Source: Effusibacillus dendaii (lineage in GTDB: Bacteria > Bacillota > Bacilli > Tumebacillales > Effusibacillaceae). From it: a stretch of DNA of 64,000 nt. The notes below the pieces were generated by a model. It had not been told where the DNA came from. It worked only from the letters and a program-made list of their open reading frames with translations, and searched no databases. Position numbers and translations under genes: made by a program. Within the stretch, counting starts at the first letter, position 1. Each line of letters opens with the position of its first letter. Shown here piece after piece: positions 50,806 to 59,652 of the stretch. The stretch covers positions 2,622,001 to 2,686,000 of the forward strand of contig NZ_AP023366.1 of the NCBI RefSeq assembly GCF_015097055.1. Reading direction: 5' to 3'.

Positions 50806-53800
50806 AAATAGCAAATTTTTCAATAGAAAGACCCGTTACAATTTCGATGATCATGGTCGTCCTGCTGATCCTGGGGTTCATATCGATTCCTCTTTTGCGG
50901 GTTGACTTATACCCTAACCTGCAAATTCCGGTTGCGGTAGTCAGTACGAGTTGGCCGGGCGCTTCGCCGGATGAAGTGGAGCAGCAGATTTCTAAACGGA
51001 TAGAATCCGCGATGGCTACTGTACCCAATGTAAAGGAAGTGGATTCCACTTCCCAGCAGGGCTCCTCCCGCGTTGTTGTACGATTTAACTATGGGGTTGA
51101 CCTGCAGCAGGCGACAAACGATATGCGGGATAAACTGGACCGTGTTCGCAGACAGTTGCCGACTGATGTCGATACCCCTACAGTGACCCGGATTGACCCG
51201 AACAGCGCACCGATTATCACATTGTCGCTGTCAGGCAATATGGATCCGGTAGAATTGAATCGTCTCGCCAATGATGTGTTGCAGCCGCGTTTGTCGCGTT
51301 TGGATGGAGTGGCTGCCGTCAATATTACGGGTGGTAAAAAACGGGAAATTGATATCAGCCTGGATCCCGGCAAGATGCAGGCATATGGGTTGACGATCAA
51401 TCAGGTGACACAGGCTCTGCAGAGTGACAACACATCTGCCGATGCGGGCAGCGTCAAACAGGGGGATCGTGAATTCAGTCTCCACATGAATGGGGATTTT
51501 CTAAATGTAAACGATATCGGAAATGTACCGATCCGGTTAAGTAGCGGCAATCAGATTTTCCTGAAAGATATCGCGACCATTCAGGATACGTTTGCCGAGG
51601 TTACGCAGTTAGCCAGAATGAATGGACAAACGAGCGTCTCGCTTGACATTACCAAGGTATCAGACGGAAACACAGTACAAGTGGCGCAGAACGTACGCAA
51701 TTTGATTCCCCAGTTACAGTCGATGCTGCCAAAAACGGTTAAGATTACCGTTGTTTCCGATCAATCTACCTTTATCAATTCTTCGATTAACACCGTGCTG
51801 GAACACACAGTGATGGGTGCAGGGCTGTCCATCATCGTGCTATACCTGTTCTTGCGCAGAATCCGAACCACACTGGTAATTGGCGTGGTTATACCGATCT
51901 CAATTATCAGTACGTTCTCCTTGATGTATTTCAGTAATCAGACGATCAACACCGTAACTTTGGGTGGTTTGGCGCTCGGTCTCGGTTCTTTGGTAGACTT
52001 TGCAGTCGTGGTCATCGAGAGCATATTCCGTTATCGAAATCAGGGGCATAATGCGAAGGATGCCGCCAAACTGGGCACGGCAGAAGTGGGCACAGCCGTA
52101 ATGGCATCCGCTTTGTCACAGATTGCCGTATTTGCTCCTATTGCGTTTACGCAAGGACTGGCTACACAGTTGTTTGGGCCACTTGCTCTGACCGTCAGCT
52201 TCTCGCACGTTGCCGCTTTGTTTGGAGCATTGACATTGGTGCCTATGCTGGCCTCCCGTCTTTTGCCGCAAGTGGATGAAGAGGAAGAAGACGATCAGAA
52301 GCCGGTTAAATGGTATAACCTGATGGCCAAATTTCAACGTGGCATTCATCGTTTAAACAGGTGGTATGGACGTCTGCTAAAGTGGGCGCTCGGTCACCGG
52401 AAAACAGTCATCAGTGCTACGATCGCCATGTTCGTGGCAAGTCTGGCGATGATCCCGCTGATCGGGTTCGAATTGACGCCAACAACAGACCAAGGACAAT
52501 TCCGTGTGAATATTCAAATGGCGACCGGTACGCAATTGGATACTACGAATAAAGTTGTTATGCAAGTAGAATCGATTATTCAGAAGATACCTGAAGTGAC
52601 GACCGTATTTACACAGGTCGGCGGCGGTGGGGGAGCGTTTGCGACCGCTTCCACTTATCGGGGGAATATCTCAGTCAACTTGGTGAATAAGTCAGCTCGA
52701 ACACGTTCGACAGACCAGGTGGTAGAAGAGGTTCGCCAGAAAACAGCCAATATTGTCGGAGCGAAAATTAACGTATCAGCCGTCAGCAGCAGCGGTAGAT
52801 TCGGTCGCGGCGGCGCACCGATACAGGTTCAGATCACGGGCGATGATCCAAACGTCATGGCAAAAATCGGTGATATGGTCATACAGGCGGTTTCTTCCGT
52901 TAAAGGTACCCGTAACGTGCAGAATTCAGCCGATCGACAAATTCCGCAGTATCAAATGACGATTAACCGCGACCGGGCCTCCCAATACGGGTTAACAGTC
53001 GGGCAAATTGTCACAGCAGTACGAACCGCTTTCCAAGGTACAACCGCTACCCAGTTCCGTGCGGCTGACAATGCGATTGATGTGATTGTGAAATATCCGC
53101 AGGATTTCGGTAAACAGTATGAAAATCTTTCCCGAATGACAGTGGCAGCGTCAAATGGCGCACAGGTGCCGCTCCTGGATGTGGTAACCGTAACACCTGG
53201 CGTGGGACCAGCGGTGATCAACCGTACGAACCAGTTGCGAACAGTTACCATTGAATCGGATCTTTTCAATGCGAACCAAGGTAAGGTTCAGCAGGAAATT
53301 CAACAAAAGTTGGATGAATTGCCGGTTCCGGACGGTTACACCGTATCGCTTGGCGGTCAAACAAACGATCTGAATGATTCGTTCAAAAGTCTTGGCTTGG
53401 CGATGCCGCTGGCGATTGTGTTGATTTATATTGTGATGGCCAGCCAGTTTGAATCGCTGTTCAGCCCTTTCATCATCATGTTCTCGTTGCCGCCGACATT
53501 TGTTGGGGCGGCATTGGGGCTGTTGCTTACAGGCAGATCGCTTAGCATCAATGCATTAACAGGGATGATTATGCTGCTCGGTATCGTGGTCAACAACGCG
53601 ATTGTGTTGGTCGACTATACGAACCAGCTTCGAAAGAAAGGTCTGGATCGCAACGAGGCGATTCTGCAAGCGGGGCCGGTACGTCTGCGGCCGATTCTCA
53701 TGACAACTGCCACCACAGTCCTGGCGATGCTGCCGCTCGTAATCGGATTTGGGGAAGGTGCAGAGACTCAGGCGCCAATGGCTACGGTGGTAGCGTTTGG

Positions 53801-53945
53801 TCTGACGTTCTCTACGATGGTCACGCTGGTATTGGTTCCTGTCGTATACTCGTTGTTTGACGATTTCGGGAAATACCTGTCGAGGAAATTCAAATCGATT
53901 TTCCGAAGAAAACAGCCAGTGGCGGAAACAAACCAATCTGTATAA
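50802..53945 (+). CDS. RND-family (HAE1/SwrC-like) efflux permease
   Basis: 1047 residues, full length. N-terminal NFSIERPVTISMIMVVLLIL, two large extracytoplasmic loops, 12 membrane helices and a C-terminal HAE1 block (MLLGIVVNNAIVLVDYTNQL). Helix 4 reads LGLGSLVDFAVVVIESIFRY; the family normally has two adjacent Asp residues in VDDA, and here the second is Phe, so proton coupling may differ. Monoderm members such as Bacillus SwrC/YerP export surfactants and other amphiphiles. Strong terminator downstream. Confidence 0.92.
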   Translation: MKIANFSIERPVTISMIMVVLLILGFISIPLLRVDLYPNLQIPVAVVSTSWPGASPDEVEQQISKRIESAMATVPNVKEVDSTSQQGSSRVVVRFNYGVDLQQATNDMRDKLDRVRRQLPTDVDTPTVTRIDPNSAPIITLSLSGNMDPVELNRLANDVLQPRLSRLDGVAAVNITGGKKREIDISLDPGKMQAYGLTINQVTQALQSDNTSADAGSVKQGDREFSLHMNGDFLNVNDIGNVPIRLSSGNQIFLKDIATIQDTFAEVTQLARMNGQTSVSLDITKVSDGNTVQVAQNVRNLIPQLQSMLPKTVKITVVSDQSTFINSSINTVLEHTVMGAGLSIIVLYLFLRRIRTTLVIGVVIPISIISTFSLMYFSNQTINTVTLGGLALGLGSLVDFAVVVIESIFRYRNQGHNAKDAAKLGTAEVGTAVMASALSQIAVFAPIAFTQGLATQLFGPLALTVSFSHVAALFGALTLVPMLASRLLPQVDEEEEDDQKPVKWYNLMAKFQRGIHRLNRWYGRLLKWALGHRKTVISATIAMFVASLAMIPLIGFELTPTTDQGQFRVNIQMATGTQLDTTNKVVMQVESIIQKIPEVTTVFTQVGGGGGAFATASTYRGNISVNLVNKSARTRSTDQVVEEVRQKTANIVGAKINVSAVSSSGRFGRGGAPIQVQITGDDPNVMAKIGDMVIQAVSSVKGTRNVQNSADRQIPQYQMTINRDRASQYGLTVGQIVTAVRTAFQGTTATQFRAADNAIDVIVKYPQDFGKQYENLSRMTVAASNGAQVPLLDVVTVTPGVGPAVINRTNQLRTVTIESDLFNANQGKVQQEIQQKLDELPVPDGYTVSLGGQTNDLNDSFKSLGLAMPLAIVLIYIVMASQFESLFSPFIIMFSLPPTFVGAALGLLLTGRSLSINALTGMIMLLGIVVNNAIVLVDYTNQLRKKGLDRNEAILQAGPVRLRPILMTTATTVLAMLPLVIGFGEGAETQAPMATVVAFGLTFSTMVTLVLVPVVYSLFDDFGKYLSRKFKSIFRRKQPVAETNQSV

Positions 53946-53977
53946 AGAGAGCATTTCGGACAGATACTAAGAGGATA

Positions 53978-54046
53978 ACACCCCTTAAAGAGAAAAGGCA
54001 CAGCAACCGTTTGGAAGTGCCGACTGCTTTAAGGGGTGATTTTTTG
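53978..54046 (+). terminator. Terminator of the RND operon
   Basis: CACCCCTTAAAG pairs with CTTTAAGGGGTG around an inner GGCAC/GTGCC hairpin, followed by T6 (ends 54046). Confidence 0.9.
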
Positions 54047-54107
54047 ACAAAAAAATTGACACCTGTTTGCTGCAGATGCCAACCTCTCCGGGAATGATTC
54101 TATGGAG

Positions 54108-54593
54108 TTACGCCCGAGAATATTTTTGCAGAAGTCGGTATTTTTGAAACATCCAAATCCGCCAAGGAACGATCATTCCATATGCCAGAATGAAGAACAC
54201 AGCACCCGTTTGCGGCAAGCTTATGAACTGTTCCACGTAGCTGTGCAAAGCCAAACGGACTGCCAAAAGAGCCAGCAAAATAAGAGCAAACGATTTGGAG
54301 CGACGCATATAAATATGCCCGTCTCTTGCTTCAAATTTTGACGTCCGGATCAGCGGATAGGACAATACTATGCCAGCACATATTGCTGCAAGTGCATATA
54401 GAAGCGGAATATGTGTCTGGGGAACCACAAACATCAAATACCCTGTCGTCATTCCCAACGGCGGGATCAGGATTTTTTTCGTCGTAACGGGCTTAGCAGA
54501 AGCGCGCAGCCGCAAAAAAATCACTAACAGAGCCATGCAGACAGCGCCGATCGTAGTGACAATCTGCAAGTTTACCGATGCAGGAAACGTCAA
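54108..54593 (-). CDS. CcdC-like membrane protein
   Basis: 161 residues from a TTG. Four or five membrane helices; the conserved FLRLRASAKPVTTKKILIPP with GMTTGYLMFVVP block and a second half YPLIRTSKFEARDGHIYMRR match the Bacillus CcdC (YneJ) family. CcdC is encoded near cytochrome c biogenesis genes in Bacillus but its own function is unclear. It stands alone between two efflux operons, on the opposite strand. Confidence 0.8.
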   Translation of the reverse strand: MTFPASVNLQIVTTIGAVCMALLVIFLRLRASAKPVTTKKILIPPLGMTTGYLMFVVPQTHIPLLYALAAICAGIVLSYPLIRTSKFEARDGHIYMRRSKSFALILLALLAVRLALHSYVEQFISLPQTGAVFFILAYGMIVPWRIWMFQKYRLLQKYSRA

Positions 54594-54854
54594 GCTGCAA
54601 CCCCCCCAAAAAACATTTTTTCCTAGTAATCATATTAGACGCTTCTTGGCCAAATGGCAAACAAAAAAGTCGGGATTAAGCCCCGACCGTTTGAAAGTAG
54701 TTGTTACCCCTCCCGGTTTCCGCAAGAGCAGCGGTATGACCGTTATCGCTGTTTTTTTAACAATGGAAAATTCGTCAAAAAGGTACAGATTTTATGATGA
54801 AAATGGTCATACTATCCACGAAATTGCATTTTGAAACGGAGGATTGATAGGCAG
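54594..54854. promoter_or_regulatory. Leader region with two hairpins before the second efflux operon
   Basis: GTCGGG/CCCCGAC at about 54670-54688 gives, on the minus strand, a stem followed by T6, although no minus-strand gene lies upstream of it. CAGCG (54729-54733) and CGCTG (54747-54751) with T7 form a plus-strand terminator-like structure 100 bases before the EmrA-like ATG, a possible attenuator. Confidence 0.5.
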
Positions 54855-55529
54855 ATGAACAGTGCACGCGTGTTAGTTGTGAATATCCTTGTACTTGTTC
54901 TGTTAATTGCTGGCGGGGTAGCAGCATTTTACTTTTATATTCAAAGCGCCAATTATGTTTCAACGGATAATGCGAGAATTGATGGACAACAAGTGACGAT
55001 TTATGCAACTGCGGGCGGCCAGCTAACCGATTGGAACGGGGATATCGGGAAACGTTACAATGCGGGGGATCGAGTGGGTACCATTTCGGCTGGTGCACCC
55101 GCTGCAGCAGCTGGCGGTGTGGCAAGAGTGTTGTCTGCGGTAGATCTGATATTCCCGATAAACGCCACAATTGTACAACAAACAGCTGTTAGAAATGCAT
55201 TTGTAGCCCCCGGCACCCCTCTGGCACGTGCCTATGACATGGACCATTTATGGGTCACCGCCAACGTAAATGAGACGAACATTAATGATGTAAAAACAGG
55301 ACAAGCCGTGGATGTGTATGTGGATGCATTCCCTGGCACTACATTAACCGGCCGGGTAGACAAAATCGGACTGTCAACCGCAAGCAACTTCAGCATGCTG
55401 CCTGCATCTAACACGACTGCAAACTACACGAAGGTGACCCAGGTAATTCCGGTTACCGTACGTCTTGACGGATATAAAGGACTTAACATCGTACCTGGTA
55501 TGAGTGCAAGTGTAAGAATCCACATGTAA
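54855..55529 (+). CDS. EmrA/HlyD-family membrane fusion protein, second copy
   Basis: 224 residues from ATG 54855; GGAGG lies slightly far (12 bases), so an upstream non-ATG start is possible. Membrane helix 5-27, then YVSTDNARIDGQQVTIYATA, a short lipoyl/barrel part and NATIVQQTAVRNAFVAPGTP, ending LNIVPGMSASVRIHM. Paralogue of the gene at 45.7 kb with the same short form. Pairs with the MFS pump 13 bases downstream. Confidence 0.86.
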   Translation: MNSARVLVVNILVLVLLIAGGVAAFYFYIQSANYVSTDNARIDGQQVTIYATAGGQLTDWNGDIGKRYNAGDRVGTISAGAPAAAAGGVARVLSAVDLIFPINATIVQQTAVRNAFVAPGTPLARAYDMDHLWVTANVNETNINDVKTGQAVDVYVDAFPGTTLTGRVDKIGLSTASNFSMLPASNTTANYTKVTQVIPVTVRLDGYKGLNIVPGMSASVRIHM

Positions 55530-55542
55530 GGGGGCGATCGTA

Positions 55543-57309
55543 ATGTTCTGGTACCTAATCGTTTATGTGGTGGTGGCCATTGTTGTTTTTGCTCTCGTAA
55601 ATCAGGTGATGTTTCGCGGTACGGCAAGGACGGGCGCGGGAACGGCGGGCCATTCGATCCACAAACCTTTGGAAGATCCGGCTTTTATTGAACCGACGGT
55701 GACAGGGAACGTGGCGGGACCTGTCAGTGCGCCAATTGAAACACCTCGTACAAGAACGGCGAATGTAACCTCAAATGAAGCGACGGAACAGGATATTAAT
55801 ACGACCGAAATCGTTTTCGTCTTGCTGCTGGGCGCATTTACGGCAATTCTTAACCAAACGCTGATTAACATCGCAATTCCACATATGATGACCGATTTTA
55901 ATGTATCGGCTACCACAGTGCAGTGGCTGGTTACCGGATTTATGTTGGTAAACGGCGTGTTAATTCCGGTCAGTGCTTTCTTGATGGAGACGTTTGGCAC
56001 CCGTCCGTTGTTTCTTAGCGCAATGAGTCTGTTTACTGTAGGTTCGCTTGTATGTGGATTGGCACCCAACTTTGCAATCATGATGGCAGGGCGGGTTGTT
56101 CAGGCTATGGGTGCGGGTATTTTAATGCCGTTAATGATGAACGTGTTTTTTACAATCTTTCCCCCTGAAAAAAGGGGTACGGCTATGGGGATCATGGGAA
56201 TTGCCATGGCGTTTGCCCCGGCGGTTGGTCCTACGGTGGCAGGCTGGATTATCGAAAATCATTCTTGGAGAATTCTATTTTATGCAATGGTGCCGATTGG
56301 TTTACTTGACATTTTATTGGCTGCCCGCTGGATGAGAAATGTTTTGAGACTGACGTACCCGAAATTTGATCTATTGGGGATAGTTTTATCAACAATCGGT
56401 TTTGGCGGCATTTTGTACGGCTTTAGTGAAGCGGGCAATAATGGGTGGGATAGCGCGGAGGTTCTCATCAGTCTCGTGGTTGGGGTTTCAGGACTTATTC
56501 TGTTCGTTTGGCGGGAATTAAGTGAGAAAAAGCCAATGTTGGAATTTCGTGTTTTTAAATTTGATGTTTATGCTTTAACTACTGTAATTAATGCGGTTAT
56601 TACAATGGCATTGTTCGCCGGTATGATGCTCTTGCCTATTTATTTGCAAAGTATCAGAGGCTTTACTCCTCTCCAGGCAGGTCTGCTGCTCTTGCCGGGG
56701 GCATTAATTATGGCCGCTATGGGGCCGGTGGCAGGCGCTATTTTCGACCGTATAGGAGCGCGCTGGCTGGCAGTCGTTGGACTGGCTATCACCGCAATCA
56801 CCACCTGGCAGTTTACACGGTTGACAACGGATATGCCTTATTCTACCATCCTGACGATCTATATCGTCCGCAGTTTCGGTATGTCACTCCTCATGATGCC
56901 GATTATGACTGCCGGAATGAACCAACTGCCGCCTCGTTTAAACAGCCATGGGACTGCCATGTCAAATACGATTCGCCAAGTAGCCGGATCATTGGGGACC
57001 GCTTTTTTGGTCACCGTAATGACGAACCGGACCACTGTACACCAAGTGGCATTTGGGGAAATGCTTACGGCTGACAATCCGGTTGTTTCGCAACAACTTT
57101 CTCAATTCGGGACAGAACTGGCTGCGTCAGCGGGTCTTCCGCCAGAGGCTGGACAAAGTATCGCTGCACAGACATTGTTCGGGTTGGTTTCACAACAATC
57201 GGCAATTAATGGTATAAATGATGCTTTTGTAGTGGCTACCATATTGATCGTTGTGGCGTTCATTCTGGCGTTTTTCATACGACGAGTTCTGCCGGCCACG
57301 GCAAAATAA
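55543..57309 (+). CDS. DHA2 MFS multidrug exporter with N-terminal extension
   Basis: 588 residues; AAGGGGGCG upstream. Unusual N-terminus: a membrane helix (MFWYLIVYVVVAIVVFALVN), then about 65 polar residues rich in Thr, Pro and Ala, before the usual EmrB core begins near residue 85 (IVFVLLLGAFTAILNQTLIN). Core motifs are intact: MLVNGVLIPVSAFLMETFGT, GRVVQAMGAGILMPLMMNVF and MGIAMAFAPAVGPTVAGWI. Second EmrAB-like pair in the window. Confidence 0.9.
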   Translation: MFWYLIVYVVVAIVVFALVNQVMFRGTARTGAGTAGHSIHKPLEDPAFIEPTVTGNVAGPVSAPIETPRTRTANVTSNEATEQDINTTEIVFVLLLGAFTAILNQTLINIAIPHMMTDFNVSATTVQWLVTGFMLVNGVLIPVSAFLMETFGTRPLFLSAMSLFTVGSLVCGLAPNFAIMMAGRVVQAMGAGILMPLMMNVFFTIFPPEKRGTAMGIMGIAMAFAPAVGPTVAGWIIENHSWRILFYAMVPIGLLDILLAARWMRNVLRLTYPKFDLLGIVLSTIGFGGILYGFSEAGNNGWDSAEVLISLVVGVSGLILFVWRELSEKKPMLEFRVFKFDVYALTTVINAVITMALFAGMMLLPIYLQSIRGFTPLQAGLLLLPGALIMAAMGPVAGAIFDRIGARWLAVVGLAITAITTWQFTRLTTDMPYSTILTIYIVRSFGMSLLMMPIMTAGMNQLPPRLNSHGTAMSNTIRQVAGSLGTAFLVTVMTNRTTVHQVAFGEMLTADNPVVSQQLSQFGTELAASAGLPPEAGQSIAAQTLFGLVSQQSAINGINDAFVVATILIVVAFILAFFIRRVLPATAK

Positions 57310-57333
57310 AGTGTGTTTCAACTTTATACAGCA

Positions 57334-57365
57334 AAGGACCGGCCACAGGGAACCGGTCCTTTCTA
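57334..57365 (+). terminator. Terminator of the second EmrAB-like operon
   Basis: GGACCGG (57337-57343) and CCGGTCC (57353-57359) form a stem followed by TTTCT. Confidence 0.85.
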
Positions 57366-57389
57366 AATGAGTGAAGTTACTGATGTTGT

Positions 57390-57860
57390 TTATTGAATTT
57401 TAACCTTTGTCCCATCGGCGAGGAGGGTCTGGCCTGCTACGACCACCTTGTCTCCGGCGGTCAGCCCGCTTTTACCCCGATGATTTCATTTTCCGCCAGG
57501 TTAACTTTCCGCTTTTAAAGATTGAACATCGACTACCGTAACGACTGACACCTGGGGAGAAACCATCTCTCCAACTTCTCCGTTTACAGCGGCAACAATC
57601 CCGGAAAACGGGGAAATCACCGTTGCATTGGCCAATTGATCCCGTGCCGTTTGCACGGCTACTGACGATTGGTCGACAGAAGCCTCGGAAACATCTACAG
57701 AAGTTCTTTTCTCGGCATTCTCCAGACTCACCCGCGCATTGGCATAAGCCACTTGAGCATTCTTGAGAGCTGTTTTCGCTTGCTCCACCTGACCCAAGCA
57801 AACAGGTATTGCAGCAATTTTTCCTGCGATCTTGGGCGATAGCTTTACCTCCTGGTTCGC
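57390..57860 (-). pseudogene. Collapsed efflux adaptor gene
   Basis: Minus strand reads KLAANQEVKLSPKIAGKIAA, then jumps to QVEQAKTALKNAQVAYANAR, continues through VISPFSGIVAAVNGEVGEMV, stops at 57501, and after another loss and a frame change ends GDKVVVAGQTLLADGTKVKI with TAA at 57390. The signal peptide, half of the coiled coil and most of the C-terminal domain are gone. Homologous in plan to the intact adaptors at 46.4 and 49.4 kb. Confidence 0.85.
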
Positions 57861-57862
57861 AG

Positions 57863-58171
57863 CTAATTTGCCGGAAAGCCCCGCTTCATCCTGCGCCGAC
57901 GATCGCCATCAATCAGAACGATCGCGTTGTTCACTACGATCCCGACCAGCAGGATGTAACCGATCAAAGCCATGATACTCAAGGGTTTACCCATGATCAG
58001 CAGGCCTACTACAACCCCGATGAAGGTCGGAGGAATCGAAAACATAATGATGAACGGACTCGATAGGGATTCAAACTGTCCCGCCATTGCCATATAAACG
58101 AGAACTATCGACAAGATTAAAGCCAATCCCAAGCTTATAAACGAATCAGCCATATCCTGAGTTTGGCCGGG
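57863..58171 (-). pseudogene. C-terminal fragment of an RND permease
   Basis: Minus strand: GLPGQTQDMADSFISLGLAL, then YMAMAGQFESLSSPFIIMFS and GYILLVGIVVNNAIVLID, about 95 residues that align with residues near 850-950 of the intact permease (LGGQTNDLNDSFKSLGLAMP). Everything before and after is missing; at one side it joins a MarR fragment at about 58170, at the other the adaptor fragment. Confidence 0.88.
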
Positions 58172-58305
58172 GAGGCCTTGATGGTGTCCAGTACAACGGC
58201 CTGCGGGATCGTGATCCCGCATTTAGCCAATTCATGTGCCATAATGGTGAAGAAAATCTTATTATTGAGCACCATGAGTTGAGCAATTTGCTGCAATATG
58301 TCCAT
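58135..58305 (-). pseudogene. N-terminal fragment of a MarR-family regulator
   Basis: ATG 58305 keeps an AAGGAGC site. It reads MDILQQIAQLMVLNNKIFFT, then HELAKCGITIPQAVVLDTIK, the first helices of a MarR protein, and then continues out of frame into the RND fragment. The DNA-binding wing is lost. Confidence 0.8.
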
Positions 58306-58381
58306 AGTAGCTCCTTCGGGCATCCTTCCCATATTATTTCGCCTGACAAATTCAAAAAATATTTATTTCTTATAGACAAGT

Positions 58382-58416
58382 CACAGCCGGTCTCCCAGAG
58401 CGGAAACCGGCTGTAG
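58382..58416 (-). terminator. Stem-loop between the receiver gene and the MarR remnant
   Basis: ACAGCCGGT (58383-58391) pairs with an inverted ACCGGCTGT (58405-58413); no long T run, so termination is uncertain. Confidence 0.5.
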
Positions 58417-58447
58417 TCTAAAAATGCGGATCTTGAATTGGTGAAAT

Positions 58448-58894
58448 CTAAACTGCTTTTTCGACTGCAATTAAATTTGGCGGTTCGCCGCCTTTCGATT
58501 CAGGTTCAGGTGATGCCTCAGATCCATTCGTCGCGGACAGCAGCCCCAACTTCTGTAACGAGGAAACTAAACGTTGGGATTCGATCGGTTTTGTTATAAT
58601 GTCCTGTACGCCGGAAACAAATGCATTTTTGACCGACTGGGAGTCTTCGAATACAGTAATCACAACAAGATTGATTTCCGGGTACAGCTCTTTGATTTTT
58701 CGAATGGTGTGAATACCGTTGAGGTAGGAGCAGCGGGTATCCATGAGTATCAGTTCAGGGTGATGCTGTTCAATCGTTCGTGTGATTTCATTTTCTGTTG
58801 CAACTTTTTCTAAAACTTCAACGCCCAATTTCTCTAGTAAAGCGGATAGATTGGCATACGATACAGATGATTCGTCAACAATCAAAGTCTTCAA
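58448..58894 (-). CDS. Orphan single-domain response regulator
   Basis: 148 residues from a TTG with AAAGGAGGG well placed. Receiver residues are complete: Asp7/Glu8, Asp52 in LILMDTRC, Thr80 and Lys102 in ITKPI. After residue 115 there is only a short tail of about 33 polar residues (SEASPEPESKGGEPP). No output domain and no kinase gene adjacent. It may act by protein contact, like CheY/Spo0F-type receivers. Confidence 0.85.
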   Translation of the reverse strand: MKTLIVDESSVSYANLSALLEKLGVEVLEKVATENEITRTIEQHHPELILMDTRCSYLNGIHTIRKIKELYPEINLVVITVFEDSQSVKNAFVSGVQDIITKPIESQRLVSSLQKLGLLSATNGSEASPEPESKGGEPPNLIAVEKAV

Positions 58895-59227
58895 AAGTAA
58901 CCCTCCTTTCTCAAAGCGAATAAGTGTTCCGAATTTTTAAGTAAAGTAGTAATTGGTAATAAAATACCAAATATAAAAATTAAATGCAAGTTAAATAAAA
59001 AGTTAATAAAATCACGGGTTTCCCATTACTTATTAAGTTCCCTCCGCTCCTACATCTCTCAGAATAATTCGAAATTAAAACTTTGAATGACTGCAACCAC
59101 TGACAAATCAAGCAAAACTAACTATATCGCTATTTACATGAAACGCTGGTAAAATATTATAAAGATAAGTAGTTTTGTGTTGTAGAATCGATCAGTTAAA
59201 TAGGATATTTCCCTTAGAGGTGGTACG
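58895..59227. other. AT-rich intergenic stretch
   Basis: No gene supported. Contains a small palindrome TTGGTA...TACCAA at about 58953-58970 and an AGAGGTGG site at 59216-59223 before the truncated rmlA copy. Confidence 0.5.
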
Positions 59228-59647
59228 ATGATCCTTGGGGATAACATAAGTGACACTTCGATCAGAAGCAGTGTAGAAAAGTTTCGTAAGCAGCAAAAAG
59301 GTGCCAGGGTGCTCTTAAAAAAAGTCGGGGATCCGGAACGGTACGGTGTTGCGGCCATCGATGAAAAAAAAGTGATTCAAATTGAAGAGAAACCAAGGGA
59401 ACCAAAATCCGATTATGCTGTTATCGGGTATTATATGTATGATGAGAAAGTCTTCAACATTATCAGAGACATAAGACCCTCAGAAAGAGGCGAATTGGAA
59501 ATAACCACAGTCAACAACATTTATGTGGAACTAGGTGAATTGGAATATGACATTCTCGAGGGAAATTGGACGGATGCCGGAATCTTTGAATCCCTTTTTT
59601 ATGGAAATCAAATTATGCTGAAGGCAAAAAATCAAATCAAGGAGTAG
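59228..59647 (+). pseudogene. Truncated second rmlA copy
   Basis: 139 residues starting MILGDNISDTSIRSSVEKFR, which corresponds to about residue 105 of the intact RmlA at 32.2 kb. The nucleotide-binding half (GGTGSRLYPLT region) is missing, although AGAGGTGG precedes the ATG. Remaining motifs: EEKPREPKSDYAVIGYYMYD and GNWTDAGIFESL. It cannot be a functional thymidylyltransferase alone. Confidence 0.85.
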
Positions 59648-59652
59648 AAGCG

